The position numbers and the translations under genes are program-made. This document shows, one piece after another, positions 50,454 to 59,389 of a stretch of 64,000 nucleotides of DNA. How positions within the stretch are numbered: the stretch's first letter is position 1; every line of letters begins with the position of its first letter. This DNA comes from Bryobacterales bacterium KBS 96. Its GTDB lineage: Bacteria > Acidobacteriota > Terriglobia > Bryobacterales > Bryobacteraceae. The notes under the pieces are model-generated. The model ran no database searches and was not told where the DNA came from. It saw nothing but the letters and a program-made list of their open reading frames with translations. The stretch is from contig KB906767.1 of assembly GCA_000381625.1 (NCBI GenBank), positions 5,323,357 through 5,387,356 on the forward strand. Reading direction: 5' to 3'.

Positions 50454-52508
50454 TCAGGCCGTCTGGTGTTCGGGCCGCGTCTTTTTTTGTGCGGCTTCAT
50501 TCGAAAGTCTGCACTTTTGCCATGACCGCAGAATCTCCGCGACGCTCCACGCTTGCGAGATGCAGCCACGCGGCAGATAGGGAGGTTCGGCGTCAAAGAT
50601 TTCGCTGATCGATCCAACGCAGGCCTCTCGCAAATGAGAAACGAGGCCTTCCAATTGCGGCAGTATCGCCGCGCCGTCATCGGCATGAACCTTCAGCCAG
50701 GCATCCGTGTATGGCCCAAGGAGCCACGGCCAAACGGTGCCTTGATGATAGGCGGCGTCTCTCGATCGGAGATCGCCCGTGTAGGTAGGCTTGTAATCCG
50801 GGTGATCGCGCGACAGAGTACGAAGGCCAACCGGAGTCAGCAGCTTATCGGTCACGACGCCAATCACTGCCGCCCACCGCGACCGCTCCAGGACCGGATG
50901 GGGAAGCGAGATGGCAAAGATTTGATTTGGGCGGCAGGCGGCGTCGTCCCCGTGCTCGCCATCCACTACGTCGAAAAGATAACCGGGATCGTCGGCCCAA
51001 AATCGTTTATTGAACTGTTCGCGAGTGCGGTCCGCGCGTTGAAACAGGCTGTCGGCAGTCGAGGAATCGCCAGCTTCCTGCAGCCACCCAGCCAAAAGCA
51101 TCAAGGCGTTGTACCACAACGCATTTATTTCGACTGCCTTACCACGCCTCGGCGTCACCACCCAATCGCCGACCTTCGCATCCATCCACGTAAGCTGATA
51201 TCCCGGTTCGCCCTGCCGCAGCAGATAATCGGATGGGTCCACGCCGATTCCGAAGCGCGTTCCATTAATATGGTCTTCCACAATGCCGGCCAGCTTCGGA
51301 AGTAAGTACGCGAGTAACTTGCGATCGCCGGTGCTTTGCACATACCGGTCAATGGCATGAAAATACCAGAGGGTTGCATCGGCCGTGTTGTAGAGGCCTT
51401 GTTGCCTGCCCTCCGGGAACATATTTGGAATCAGTCCGTGACTGATGTATTCGGAAAAGGCTCGCAGGATCCAGCCGGCTTCGCGCTGCCGGCCCGTCAC
51501 GATCGTCAGGCCTTCCAGGCTGATCATGGTGTCACGGCCCCAGTCAGTGAACCAGTGGTAGCCCGCAATGACGGTTCGCGGCTCGTCGCCCAGCGCAAGG
51601 GCTTTCGCGGCATCGATTTCCCTGCCGGCCGGCACAATAATGAACTGATCGGCCGCCAGCACCAGTTCTTCCGCCGGGCCTTCCCGCAATTCCACGGGAG
51701 CTGCCGTAATCAACTTCTCGCGGCGTCTGTATTCGGCTTCGAGCGCGGTTTTCGGCGTGATCGCCTTCGTAATCTCCCAGTTCTCTACTGAGGCGATCAA
51801 CGTCAATGTCTCTCTCTCGCGCAGCTCCGCCCGGAAAAAGCCCGGACTCCACAGGGATCCTTGCCTCTCATATCCGCGGCTCTCTTCCGTGCGATAAAGG
51901 ATGTCGTGTATTTCGACCGGACGGAACGTGAAAGGAGCTTGCGGCCCTTCACACCGCAGTCGGAGTGTCGGCAGATCCGATTGTGCGAAGATTTCAAGGC
52001 CGTCGGCCAAGGCTGTAATCGCGTATTCGTCCGAGACTTTATAATTCACAGGCGCTTCATATGGGCGGAAATTGATGCCGGGCCAGAGCGTCACGTGGAT
52101 CGGCTCTTTTCCGGCTAGCAAGGTGTAACAGACGTGTACCAGATTCAGCCGATGCGGCAGATACACTCGCTTCTCTACAAGATAGTCCCCAATTTTGTAT
52201 TGCCAGACTGGAAGGCCGGTCTCAAGATGGAATTCGTCAGGCTGCAGTGTTCGTTCCGTGCTGGTCCCGGTCAATTCCACATTTCCCGTGAAGAACGCGG
52301 TTTGCTCCGGCGCCTGCAGCTTCTCAGCCACGGCGTTCAGCATCATCATGCGCCCCAACGGACTTGGCATGGCGGCCACTAACAGGCCGTGATATCTGCG
52401 CGTCAATACGCCATTGACGGTGCCTGACGCATATCCACCAAGTCCGTTCGTCACTAGCCACTCGGATTGCTTGGTGTCGGGCAGGGGAGTTATGGTTTCT
52501 TCACTCAT
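50454..52508 (-). CDS. Amylo-alpha-1,6-glucosidase (glycogen debranching enzyme type)
   Basis: 684 residues. The N-terminal beta domain (about 10-250) starts EWLVTNGLGGYASGTVNG and RRYHGLLVAAM, a clear debranching-enzyme signature. The (alpha/alpha)6 catalytic domain (about 290-660) has GYHWFTDWGRDTMISLEGL with an acidic site and TPRRGKAVEINALWYNAL. It hydrolyses alpha-1,6 branches of glycogen or maltodextrin. It starts 17 nt after treZ, so the two are cotranscribed. No signal peptide is evident. Confidence 0.92.
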   Translation of the reverse strand: MSEETITPLPDTKQSEWLVTNGLGGYASGTVNGVLTRRYHGLLVAAMPSPLGRMMMLNAVAEKLQAPEQTAFFTGNVELTGTSTERTLQPDEFHLETGLPVWQYKIGDYLVEKRVYLPHRLNLVHVCYTLLAGKEPIHVTLWPGINFRPYEAPVNYKVSDEYAITALADGLEIFAQSDLPTLRLRCEGPQAPFTFRPVEIHDILYRTEESRGYERQGSLWSPGFFRAELRERETLTLIASVENWEITKAITPKTALEAEYRRREKLITAAPVELREGPAEELVLAADQFIIVPAGREIDAAKALALGDEPRTVIAGYHWFTDWGRDTMISLEGLTIVTGRQREAGWILRAFSEYISHGLIPNMFPEGRQQGLYNTADATLWYFHAIDRYVQSTGDRKLLAYLLPKLAGIVEDHINGTRFGIGVDPSDYLLRQGEPGYQLTWMDAKVGDWVVTPRRGKAVEINALWYNALMLLAGWLQEAGDSSTADSLFQRADRTREQFNKRFWADDPGYLFDVVDGEHGDDAACRPNQIFAISLPHPVLERSRWAAVIGVVTDKLLTPVGLRTLSRDHPDYKPTYTGDLRSRDAAYHQGTVWPWLLGPYTDAWLKVHADDGAAILPQLEGLVSHLREACVGSISEIFDAEPPYLPRGCISQAWSVAEILRSWQKCRLSNEAAQKKTRPEHQTA

Positions 52509-52525
52509 TAGCTATTCTTCGACTT

Positions 52526-54436
52526 TCATCGATCTTTACTGGCGCCTTTCCTTCGGGCAGCCATCACCACTGCGGAGTAAGCGGGTAAAATCCACTCTTC
52601 TCCTGTTTCGGGCGGATAGGTCCCCACGCCTCCGTATTTTGGATCTTCGCTCGACCAAATCATGTCCCATTGGGCTTCGTCGGGTGGGGCCAGCAGGGGC
52701 TCGGGAGCGGAACGGAGGTGCAGATCGATCCCGAGATTTACGAGCAGCAGCCGTTCATCGCGATGGCCTTGGTGTTTTTCGCCGAAATACCTCACTACGA
52801 AAGCATCGGGCGAAAGAACCGCTCCATCGAGAGATTTTCGGCTCGCCGCAAGCTGGAAGCACACGTCTGTCCGGCGAAGCGCGATCAAGTCTTTGTGAAG
52901 CGCGTACATCTCGTGGTTCCGCTCGCGCTCTCCGTGGTCGAGCTTGCATCGCGTGAACACACTGTGGTCGGCCGGATCGCTAAGCCGTTTCTTCATCTCG
53001 GGCCGGCTCAGGCTTCTAAACTGCGAAAGGAATCCGGCTCTCCCTTTCCGAACCTTGTCCGCGAGTTTGGGATCGTGGTCCGCAAAGAACAGGAATGGCG
53101 CCGTCGATCCGAATTCCTGCCCCTGAAAGAGCATCGGAATGTTCGGTGAGAGCAGTAATACGGCTGTAAGCGCACGAAATTTCGCCGGCTGGCTCAATAG
53201 CCGCAATCGCTTGCCCCGGCCCGAATTGGCCACCTGATCGTGATTCTCCAGAAACACCACGAATTGGGAGGGCTCCAGGTCCAGGCAACTTGTTCCGCGC
53301 CTCTTGTTTTGCCAGCTATACTCCTGGCCTTGATAAAGATAGCCGTACTTATAAGCCGAGACAAATTCTTGCGGGCTTCCTCGATAATCGGAGTAGTACG
53401 CTTCGTATCTGCCGGTCAGCGCAACGACCCCGGCGTGGTGAAAGTCGTCGTTCCAAAGCGCATCTACGCCATAACCGCCGTGCTCGGAAGACCGGACGTA
53501 TTTAGCCTCCTGCGGCTCGTTCTCGCCGACAATCAGCAGACGCTTTCCTCCCGCTGTGTTTCTCGCGTGTTTGACCACGTCTTGCACGACATGAGATTTC
53601 GATGAATCGAAGATCTGCTGTGTCGCGTCCAGCCGGAGTCCGTCAAGGTGATACTCATCGATCCAATACGCTGCATTCGCGATGTAGAACTCACGCACCG
53701 GACCGGAATTGGGTCCATCGAAATTGATTGCCTCGCCCCATTCGTTCTCGTAGCGGCTGGTGAAGTACGCAGGCGAAAACTGTCTGAGGTAATTTCCGTC
53801 GGGGCCAACGTGGTTGTAGACGACGTCCAGGATCACGCCCATGTTCAGAGCATGTGCGGTGTCGACGAATGTCCGAAACTCGTCGGGCCTGCCATAACAG
53901 CGCGATGGTGCGAATAGGTCCACGCCATCGTATCCCCATCCGAAATCGCCCGCGAAATCTGCCACAGGCATAATCTCCAGCACCGAAATCCCCAGCCGGC
54001 TTAGTTCCGCGAGTTGAGCCGTAGCTGCGCTCCACGTGCCCTCCTGCGTGAATGTGCCGATGTGCATCTCGTAGACGACCTGACCTTCCTGGTGCGGTCC
54101 TCGCCACTCTCGGTCCGTCCATTGGAATGGAAGCGGATCGATTACTTCCGATGTGCCGTGCGGTCCCTCCGGCTGAAATCGTGACGCAGGATCTGGAAAT
54201 TCCTTGTCCTCTCCATTCAGAAGAAATCGATAGCATGTGCCCGCGCCCCCGGATTCGGACCGCGCGGAAAAATATCCGTCCGGTTCAGGAGCCATCTCGA
54301 CGCGATCGGGCGAACCCGGTCCGCCTTCCAACAGGATCTGAACGGATTTGCAAGCCGGCGCCCACAATCGAAAATCGACGGCGCGTCCACCGTCTTGTCC
54401 CGTAACAATCTCAGCGCCTATCGGGTATCTACGCAT
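52526..54436 (-). CDS. treZ: Malto-oligosyltrehalose trehalohydrolase
   Basis: 636 residues. It releases trehalose from maltooligosyl-trehalose made by TreY. An N-terminal E-set domain (about 5-95) precedes the GH13 barrel: GVILDVVYNHVGPDGNY, DGLRLDATQQIFD with nucleophile Asp, LLIVGENEPQE with the acid/base Glu, and VVFLENHDQVANSGRG with the third acid. PNIPMLFQGQEFGSTAPFLFF is a TreZ-specific motif. TreY is not in the window. The operon continues into the debranching enzyme and LigD-polymerase genes. Confidence 0.95.
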   Translation of the reverse strand: MRRYPIGAEIVTGQDGGRAVDFRLWAPACKSVQILLEGGPGSPDRVEMAPEPDGYFSARSESGGAGTCYRFLLNGEDKEFPDPASRFQPEGPHGTSEVIDPLPFQWTDREWRGPHQEGQVVYEMHIGTFTQEGTWSAATAQLAELSRLGISVLEIMPVADFAGDFGWGYDGVDLFAPSRCYGRPDEFRTFVDTAHALNMGVILDVVYNHVGPDGNYLRQFSPAYFTSRYENEWGEAINFDGPNSGPVREFYIANAAYWIDEYHLDGLRLDATQQIFDSSKSHVVQDVVKHARNTAGGKRLLIVGENEPQEAKYVRSSEHGGYGVDALWNDDFHHAGVVALTGRYEAYYSDYRGSPQEFVSAYKYGYLYQGQEYSWQNKRRGTSCLDLEPSQFVVFLENHDQVANSGRGKRLRLLSQPAKFRALTAVLLLSPNIPMLFQGQEFGSTAPFLFFADHDPKLADKVRKGRAGFLSQFRSLSRPEMKKRLSDPADHSVFTRCKLDHGERERNHEMYALHKDLIALRRTDVCFQLAASRKSLDGAVLSPDAFVVRYFGEKHQGHRDERLLLVNLGIDLHLRSAPEPLLAPPDEAQWDMIWSSEDPKYGGVGTYPPETGEEWILPAYSAVVMAARRKGASKDR

Positions 54437-54638
54437 AAAGCGTTCCGTACGCTGTAGATGCTTCGTGCAGTTCGGATCATACGTACAAACTCATCGCCCG
54501 AAAAACTCCCAGGCGCCCGAAGTCTGTCTGCGAAGACCTGGCCCGTTCGGAAAGAATGCCGGTTCCCGCGGGTCGTTGTCTGCGTCCAATATGTGAAGCA
54601 TGAAGTGAAATTTGGTGCTCGCGTCTGGCAAGGAAATT

Positions 54639-55571
54639 ATGAAGAAATCAATTCTATTGACAGTGCTGGCGACAATTGGGGTCGGTGCGTCGGCCGGTTT
54701 GCTGCTCGCATGGCAAGAAGCAAAAACGGGTATTCCCGTCCACATGGTGGTGACGATGGAGCCTCGGCGCGAAAGTGTCATCCCACAGATCGATCGGGAC
54801 AACCTTGCCGTTTACCAGGGGAAAGACCAGCGGCCGGTAACCGGCTTTGAACCGCTGAACGGTTCCAGCATGCAGTTGCTCATTCTCATCGGCGATTCCT
54901 CTGGCTCGGCATTCAACACGAACATCGACACTTTAAAGCAATTCGTGAATGCTTTGCCGTCGACCACAGAGGCCGGTATTGGTTACATGCGCAACGGCAT
55001 GACGCAAATGGCGGCGAGTTTCACGAGCGACCACGCCGCGGCGGCTAACGGAATTCGCTTGGCGGCCGGCCCCGGCGGAGCGGACGTAAGCCCTTATGAT
55101 TCGTTGACAGAGGCCATCAAGCGATGGCCTAAGAACGCAGCCAAGCGCCGCGAGGTCATTATGATAAGCAGCGGCATCGAGGGACTGGAGGGCGGCTACA
55201 CGAGCAACAACCAATACGTCAATGCGGGAATCGCGGCGGCCCAAAAGGCCGGTGTCATCGTATATTGCATCTACGTCCCGAGCGTAGGTCATTACGGACA
55301 CAGCTTCTGGCGTACGACGTGGGGCCAGAATTTTCTTTCTCAATTAGCCGATGAAACTGGTGGGGAATCGTATATGGTAGGCTTTTCAGCGCCGGTGTCG
55401 CTGAAGCCGTTTCTCGATCGGATCACGACGGCGATGCAACACCAATATCTGCTCACATTTACGGCTCGCGCAGAAGACAAAGCCAGTTTGCGGCCTGTGC
55501 GAATCGTTGTGATAAGCAAAGACGCCAGTATTGCGGCAGCCGATAAAGTCTACGTTCGGGCCGGTCTCTAG
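54639..55571 (+). CDS. VWFA-domain secreted protein (Acidobacteriota type)
   Basis: 310 residues from ATG 54639, with AAGGAA just upstream; an earlier in-frame start at 54612 lacks one. A signal peptide (about 1-22) precedes a short beta region (MEPRRESVIPQIDRDNLAVYQ) and a von Willebrand factor A domain (about 75-290). LLILIGDSSGSA carries a MIDAS DxSxS motif. The C-terminal beta segment ends ADKVYVRAGL. These proteins are abundant in Acidobacteriota with no known function; adhesion or surface assembly is guessed. Divergent from treZ. Confidence 0.82.
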   Translation: MKKSILLTVLATIGVGASAGLLLAWQEAKTGIPVHMVVTMEPRRESVIPQIDRDNLAVYQGKDQRPVTGFEPLNGSSMQLLILIGDSSGSAFNTNIDTLKQFVNALPSTTEAGIGYMRNGMTQMAASFTSDHAAAANGIRLAAGPGGADVSPYDSLTEAIKRWPKNAAKRREVIMISSGIEGLEGGYTSNNQYVNAGIAAAQKAGVIVYCIYVPSVGHYGHSFWRTTWGQNFLSQLADETGGESYMVGFSAPVSLKPFLDRITTAMQHQYLLTFTARAEDKASLRPVRIVVISKDASIAAADKVYVRAGL

Positions 55572-55595
55572 CTCGAGGAATGAAAGCCGCCCAAA

Positions 55596-55619
55596 CCGAG
55601 CCGCGAGCCGTAAGCGAGC
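55596..55619 (+). repeat. Dispersed intergenic repeat, diverged copy
   Basis: CCGAGCCGCGAGCCGTAAGC plus GAGC resembles the copy at 56966 (CCGAACCGCGACTGTCAAGG plus AGC) at most positions. It lies between two convergent genes. Confidence 0.35.
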
Positions 55620-55632
55620 ATTGATTCCGGGC

Positions 55633-56763
55633 CTACTTACTTGCCCAGTACGCGCGGTGTCCGATGTAGTCGGGGTCGGGTAAATTCGCCAATATAATGC
55701 GCCGGAGCTTCAAAATATCGACTTCACCCTCTTCCCGATAGAGCACCTTACCGTCGGGGGCGAGCAGCACGGTGTATGGCACGCCGGATTCCCACTTGGG
55801 GTCGAACGCCGCTTGCATGGCGTAGGTGTCGGTCGATCCGAACAGCAGATTGCGGCTGGAGGCGTGCTCCCGCTCAAGCACCTTCATCACGCCCGCCTTC
55901 TCATCGGGCATATTCGCCGCAACCATTACTAAATCGAAATCGCGCAGCCGGTACATGCGATATGTAGTTTCAATATCGGGGAATTCGTGGACACACGGAC
56001 CGCACCAGGTCGCCCAGAAATTAACCAGCAATACTTTACCAGTCGTATTGGCGCGCAGCTTTTTCAGATCGTCCGCGGAGGCGAGATCCACTGTAACCGG
56101 TTCGGCTTCAATCTTCTTCATCTCTTCCGCCCGGCTCGCTTCTTTTGAAATCCACTTTGTTGAGCAGCCAAATACGCCGGTGTGTGTCACCTGCACGGGC
56201 TTTCCCGCCAGAAGCGCGTCGATTGCGTTGCGCGCGTCCTGCGTTTTGACCAGCGACTCGCGCTGGCTGTTGTCGATGCGCCCTTCGTACCGCAGTTTGC
56301 GCTGCTGATCGAAAATAAACACGTGCGGAGTCGCTTTGGGTCCGTATGCCCGCGATACCGATTGGGTTTCGCCGTCGTACAGATAAGGGAAATTGAAATG
56401 GCGGTAAGCGGCACGGATTTTCATCTCCGGCAGGCTGTCGCTGACGTCCGTGTACCCGAGTTCGTCGAGGCGGATCGCGTTCGCGTTGTTTGGTTCAATC
56501 GCAACGAGCGCCACTCCCTTATTTGCGTAATCGGCGGCCAGCTTTTTGATGCGGGGCTCGTAGAGTTGCGCTGTCGGACAGTGATTGCACGTGAATACGA
56601 TCACCAGCACCTTGCTCGCGGCATAATCGCTCAGCTTATGGATTTTGCCGTCGATGCCAGGAAGAGCAAAGTCGGGAGCGCTTGAGCCGATAGCCAGCGT
56701 CGGATGAGGTTCATCCGCGAACGCTGCGACGGACAGCAGCAGGAAGGCGAGAAAACGCCACAT
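55633..56763 (-). CDS. Secreted double-thioredoxin-domain protein
   Basis: 376 residues from ATG 56763; a longer frame begins at 56799. A signal peptide (about 1-17) is followed by two thioredoxin folds. The first (about 22-175) has FTCNHCP with a CxxC, an AhpC/redoxin-like layout; the second (about 220-365) has FWATWCGPCVHEFP, the TlpA/ResA-type WCGPC. Both active sites are intact. Likely a periplasmic thiol-disulfide reductant or a cytochrome c maturation helper (inference). Not adjacent to the cytochrome operon. Confidence 0.88.
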   Translation of the reverse strand: MWRFLAFLLLSVAAFADEPHPTLAIGSSAPDFALPGIDGKIHKLSDYAASKVLVIVFTCNHCPTAQLYEPRIKKLAADYANKGVALVAIEPNNANAIRLDELGYTDVSDSLPEMKIRAAYRHFNFPYLYDGETQSVSRAYGPKATPHVFIFDQQRKLRYEGRIDNSQRESLVKTQDARNAIDALLAGKPVQVTHTGVFGCSTKWISKEASRAEEMKKIEAEPVTVDLASADDLKKLRANTTGKVLLVNFWATWCGPCVHEFPDIETTYRMYRLRDFDLVMVAANMPDEKAGVMKVLEREHASSRNLLFGSTDTYAMQAAFDPKWESGVPYTVLLAPDGKVLYREEGEVDILKLRRIILANLPDPDYIGHRAYWASK

Positions 56764-56895
56764 GGTTGAAAAACTCCGTTCGAAAAAGCGGCGCCGCATT
56801 GCGCAGCCATTATCTTATCCGACCGCTATCGACGAGAAGGGCTCTTGGGGCCTATGGGCCGGCAAAGGTGGCGAAGACGCTCGGTAACAGCCGCT

Positions 56896-56913
56896 GAACG
56901 CGACCGTCAGGAG
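56896..56913 (+). repeat. Dispersed repeat, partial copy
   Basis: GAACGCGACCGTCAGGAG is close to GAACCGCGACTGTCAAGGAG at 56968. It shares the 270-bp gap 56764-57033 with the fuller copy; nothing else recognised there. Confidence 0.35.
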
Positions 56914-56965
56914 TAGGCATGGCCCTGCGGCCGCGGGATCGCATGAAGACATTCGATTGCCTGCA

Positions 56966-57003
56966 CCGAACCGCGACTGTCAAGGAGCGGACGTTTTTAC
57001 CGG
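56966..57003 (+). repeat. Dispersed intergenic repeat, long copy
   Basis: CCGAACCGCGACTGTCAAGG then AGCGGACGTTTTTACCGG, containing the AACCGCGAC...GGAGCGG motif that recurs at 49343 (deleted form), 55596 and 56896. Confidence 0.45.
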
Positions 57004-57033
57004 GGTTTTCAGCGGACGTTTTCAACTGCGTTA

Positions 57034-57804
57034 CTATCGGGCAGCCGAGCCGGTCTTAGTTATCCCATCCAACTTCGCCTGCAACTCGATCAGTTGCTGA
57101 ACCGAAATCTGTTCTGCCCGAAGGCCGGCCTCCGGCAATGAATCGATGACTCGTGAGTCGTAGAAGCCTCGAAGATTGTTTCGTACCGTCTTGCGCTTCT
57201 GAGCAAAGCAGCGGCTCGCGAACTGCACGATGCTCTTTACATTTTCGGGCACGTTTGTGCGGCGCGTCAGACGGACCACCGCGGAGTCGACCTTTGGCGG
57301 CGGCGCAAACGCAGATGGCGGAGCCTTCAGAATCAACTCGACATTGCAAAACAATTGTGTGCGCACCGAAAGAAAACCGTAGTCGCGATTTCCAGGCGAA
57401 GCGCGAAGCCGGTCGGCAACTTCCTTTTGCACCAGAAAAACGGCGCGGGGAAATCCCTCATCAAGCGCGAGAAAACGCTCCACGATAGGCGAGGTTATGT
57501 AATACGGCAGATTCCCCGTGATCGCGGCTGGGCCCCACTGCGCCAGATCTATCTGAAGAACATCGCCTCGATGCAAGTGAAAACGTGAATCGGCGCGGAA
57601 TTCGGTATCCAGATAGGATGCCAGCAAGTCGTCCAGTTCAATGGCGTGCAGTTCCTCGGTGCGGGACAAGAGATGACGAGTAAGAGCGCCTCGCCCCGGT
57701 CCAATTTCGATCACACGTGGTGTGGCGCCCTCGCACGCCGCGTCCGCAATGCGTTCGAGTATCGCCTGGCGGACAAGGAAATGCTGGCCGAGTTTACGAG
57801 GCAA
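57034..57804 (-). CDS. rsmA: 16S rRNA adenine dimethyltransferase RsmA (KsgA)
   Basis: 256 residues from TTG 57804. It dimethylates A1518 and A1519 in 16S rRNA. RKLGQHFLV at the N-terminus, EIGPGRGALTRHLL (SAM motif I), AIELDDLLASYL and GNLPYYITSPIVERFL (catalytic NLPY motif) are all present. FAPPPKVDSAVVRL and FAQKRKTVRNNLRG belong to the C-terminal RNA-binding part. The short N-terminus suits a TTG start; no strong ribosome-binding site is seen. It follows the anti-sigma gene, 32 bp apart on the same strand. Confidence 0.95.
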   Translation of the reverse strand: MPRKLGQHFLVRQAILERIADAACEGATPRVIEIGPGRGALTRHLLSRTEELHAIELDDLLASYLDTEFRADSRFHLHRGDVLQIDLAQWGPAAITGNLPYYITSPIVERFLALDEGFPRAVFLVQKEVADRLRASPGNRDYGFLSVRTQLFCNVELILKAPPSAFAPPPKVDSAVVRLTRRTNVPENVKSIVQFASRCFAQKRKTVRNNLRGFYDSRVIDSLPEAGLRAEQISVQQLIELQAKLDGITKTGSAAR

Positions 57805-57835
57805 CTTTCAGTCTAGGTCAGGCGCGGCGGCACCA

Positions 57836-58513
57836 TTATGGCCGAAACGCCAGGGGCAGGAACTTAATCTGGATATCGCCTGAAATCGGTTGCGCCACGG
57901 CAAATACGGTCGGTATCGAAGGCATCGCGATATTGGCCGGCTGCGCTTCGAGATCGGCTCTGAACTTACACTCGGGATCGCTTACCGCGTAATCTCCGGT
58001 ACGGCCGTTCGAGTCGATGCTCATATTCAGGAAAACTGCATGAGAGCCCAACTCCACTGGGATCAGATTCGCCTCGGTTTGGGAGGAATAGGCCAGCGGC
58101 ACTTCGTAGCTGACAAGCCTTGTGGTCGTGCTGATGGTGAAAACAAACGTGCCGAACAATACCAAGCTGGACAGCAGTCCGCCAGTGGCCGGAATGGCCA
58201 GTGGTTTCATGAGCTCGTTGATTCGGAAACACCATTTGTCCCAGATCGCCTTCCAATGCGAGCCGCGAGTAGCCAGCACCTCCGCGCGCTGGCGGGAAGC
58301 GATGACTTGAAGCGATGTTTGAAGCCGGTGCGGAATCAGCCGTTCCGGGACAGTCTTCAGGGCTGCCCGAAGCTGTGAAATCTGTTCAAAGTAGGTAGCG
58401 CAGTCTTCACAATGGTGCAAATGAGCCACTACATTTGAGCGCCGGTCGGCGCGCAAACGGCCATCGACATAGGCGGCGCTATGTCGCTTCGCAGTGTGGC
58501 ATGAAATGGACAT
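57836..58513 (-). CDS. Anti-sigma factor with zinc-finger domain (zf-HC2-like)
   Basis: 225 residues. An N-terminal anti-sigma zinc finger (about 1-45) has HLHHCEDCATYF, the HxxxCxxC ligand set, with an earlier Cys5. A membrane helix lies near 110-130 (GGLLSSLVLFGTFVF), followed by a periplasmic domain. The start is 18 nt after the sigma gene stop, with GGGAG 6 nt upstream. It most likely holds the ECF sigma factor at the membrane until a signal triggers release. No cleavage site is recognisable. Confidence 0.85.
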   Translation of the reverse strand: MSISCHTAKRHSAAYVDGRLRADRRSNVVAHLHHCEDCATYFEQISQLRAALKTVPERLIPHRLQTSLQVIASRQRAEVLATRGSHWKAIWDKWCFRINELMKPLAIPATGGLLSSLVLFGTFVFTISTTTRLVSYEVPLAYSSQTEANLIPVELGSHAVFLNMSIDSNGRTGDYAVSDPECKFRADLEAQPANIAMPSIPTVFAVAQPISGDIQIKFLPLAFRP

Positions 58514-58531
58514 GCAAACTCCCGTCTGCTT

Positions 58532-59182
58532 CTAGACGAATGCCTCCGAAAGGCCAGGATCTAAACGTTGCGTTAATGCGCGGCGGAGAGCGTCTCGCCC
58601 GCGCAGGATGCGCGATTTCACGGTGCCAAGAGAAACCTGCAGAATGTCGGCGATCTCCTCATAACTTAAATCTTCGATGTCCCTGAGAACGACGGCCGTG
58701 CGGAATACGGGGCTCACTTCATCCAGCGCCTGTTCGATCAGCGCACGTGTTTCGCGATTTCGCGCCCAGTCGAACGGCGACGGCCCCGGATCGGGCGTTA
58801 TATCGTAACACCGGTGTTCCTCATTCTCAGGCTCAATCGCCACCTCATGCTTGCGGTGTCGCGAGAACCAACGCCGGTGATTGTGAGCTTCGTTTACTGC
58901 AATGCGATATATCCAAGTGCGTAAGCTGCTGCGCTCCTGAAAAGATCCGACGCTCCGAAACACCTTGAGAAAAACCTCCTGAACTACGTCGCACGCATCG
59001 TTTTGGTCGCCAAGTAATCGGTAAACCATGCTGTAAACGGGCTGTTGATAACGTGCTAACAGCTCTTCGTAGGCTGATTCGATGCCCGCCCGGAGCCCTC
59101 GCAAAAGTCGGGCATCTTCCTCGGAAAGCGAGGATTGTGAGCCCGTGATGGAGAGCTTCACTATGGAGTCGGCCAAAACCAT
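58532..59182 (-). CDS. ECF (RpoE-type) sigma factor
   Basis: 216 residues. Region 2 (about 25-100) has LLGDQNDACDVVQEVFLKVF and the -10 recognition segment LRTWIYRIAVNEAHNHRR; region 4 (about 150-200) has LSYEEIADILQVSLGTVKSRI, a clear helix-turn-helix. An autoregulatory GGAACTT promoter lies 57-85 bp upstream. TTG 59176 is a possible alternative start, since AAAGGGG sits next to the ATG but 6 nt before the TTG. Cotranscribed with its anti-sigma factor and probably rsmA. Confidence 0.93.
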   Translation of the reverse strand: MVLADSIVKLSITGSQSSLSEEDARLLRGLRAGIESAYEELLARYQQPVYSMVYRLLGDQNDACDVVQEVFLKVFRSVGSFQERSSLRTWIYRIAVNEAHNHRRWFSRHRKHEVAIEPENEEHRCYDITPDPGPSPFDWARNRETRALIEQALDEVSPVFRTAVVLRDIEDLSYEEIADILQVSLGTVKSRILRGRDALRRALTQRLDPGLSEAFV

Positions 59183-59238
59183 CCCCTTTCAAGACCGATT
59201 CTACTCCCGCCTGTTTCGCAGTACGACCGTTCACTAGC

Positions 59239-59267
59239 TCTGACACCGCTCCCCACCGGTAAGTTCC
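59239..59267 (-). promoter_or_regulatory. ECF-type autoregulatory promoter of the sigma gene
   Basis: On the minus strand GGAACTT (59267-59261), 16-nt spacer, GTCAGA (59244-59239), close to the classic RpoE consensus. About 57 bp before the sigma ATG. It implies the sigma factor activates its own operon. Confidence 0.7.
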
Positions 59268-59389
59268 CGGAAATTCAGCGACATGGACTAAGGATTAGAA
59301 CGGAACACGAAGCGCAATGAAGCGAGCCGAGGGTCGAAGGACAAGATCCCAAGCAAACCTGCGCGGTTCTACAATGAAGACGGCATCCC

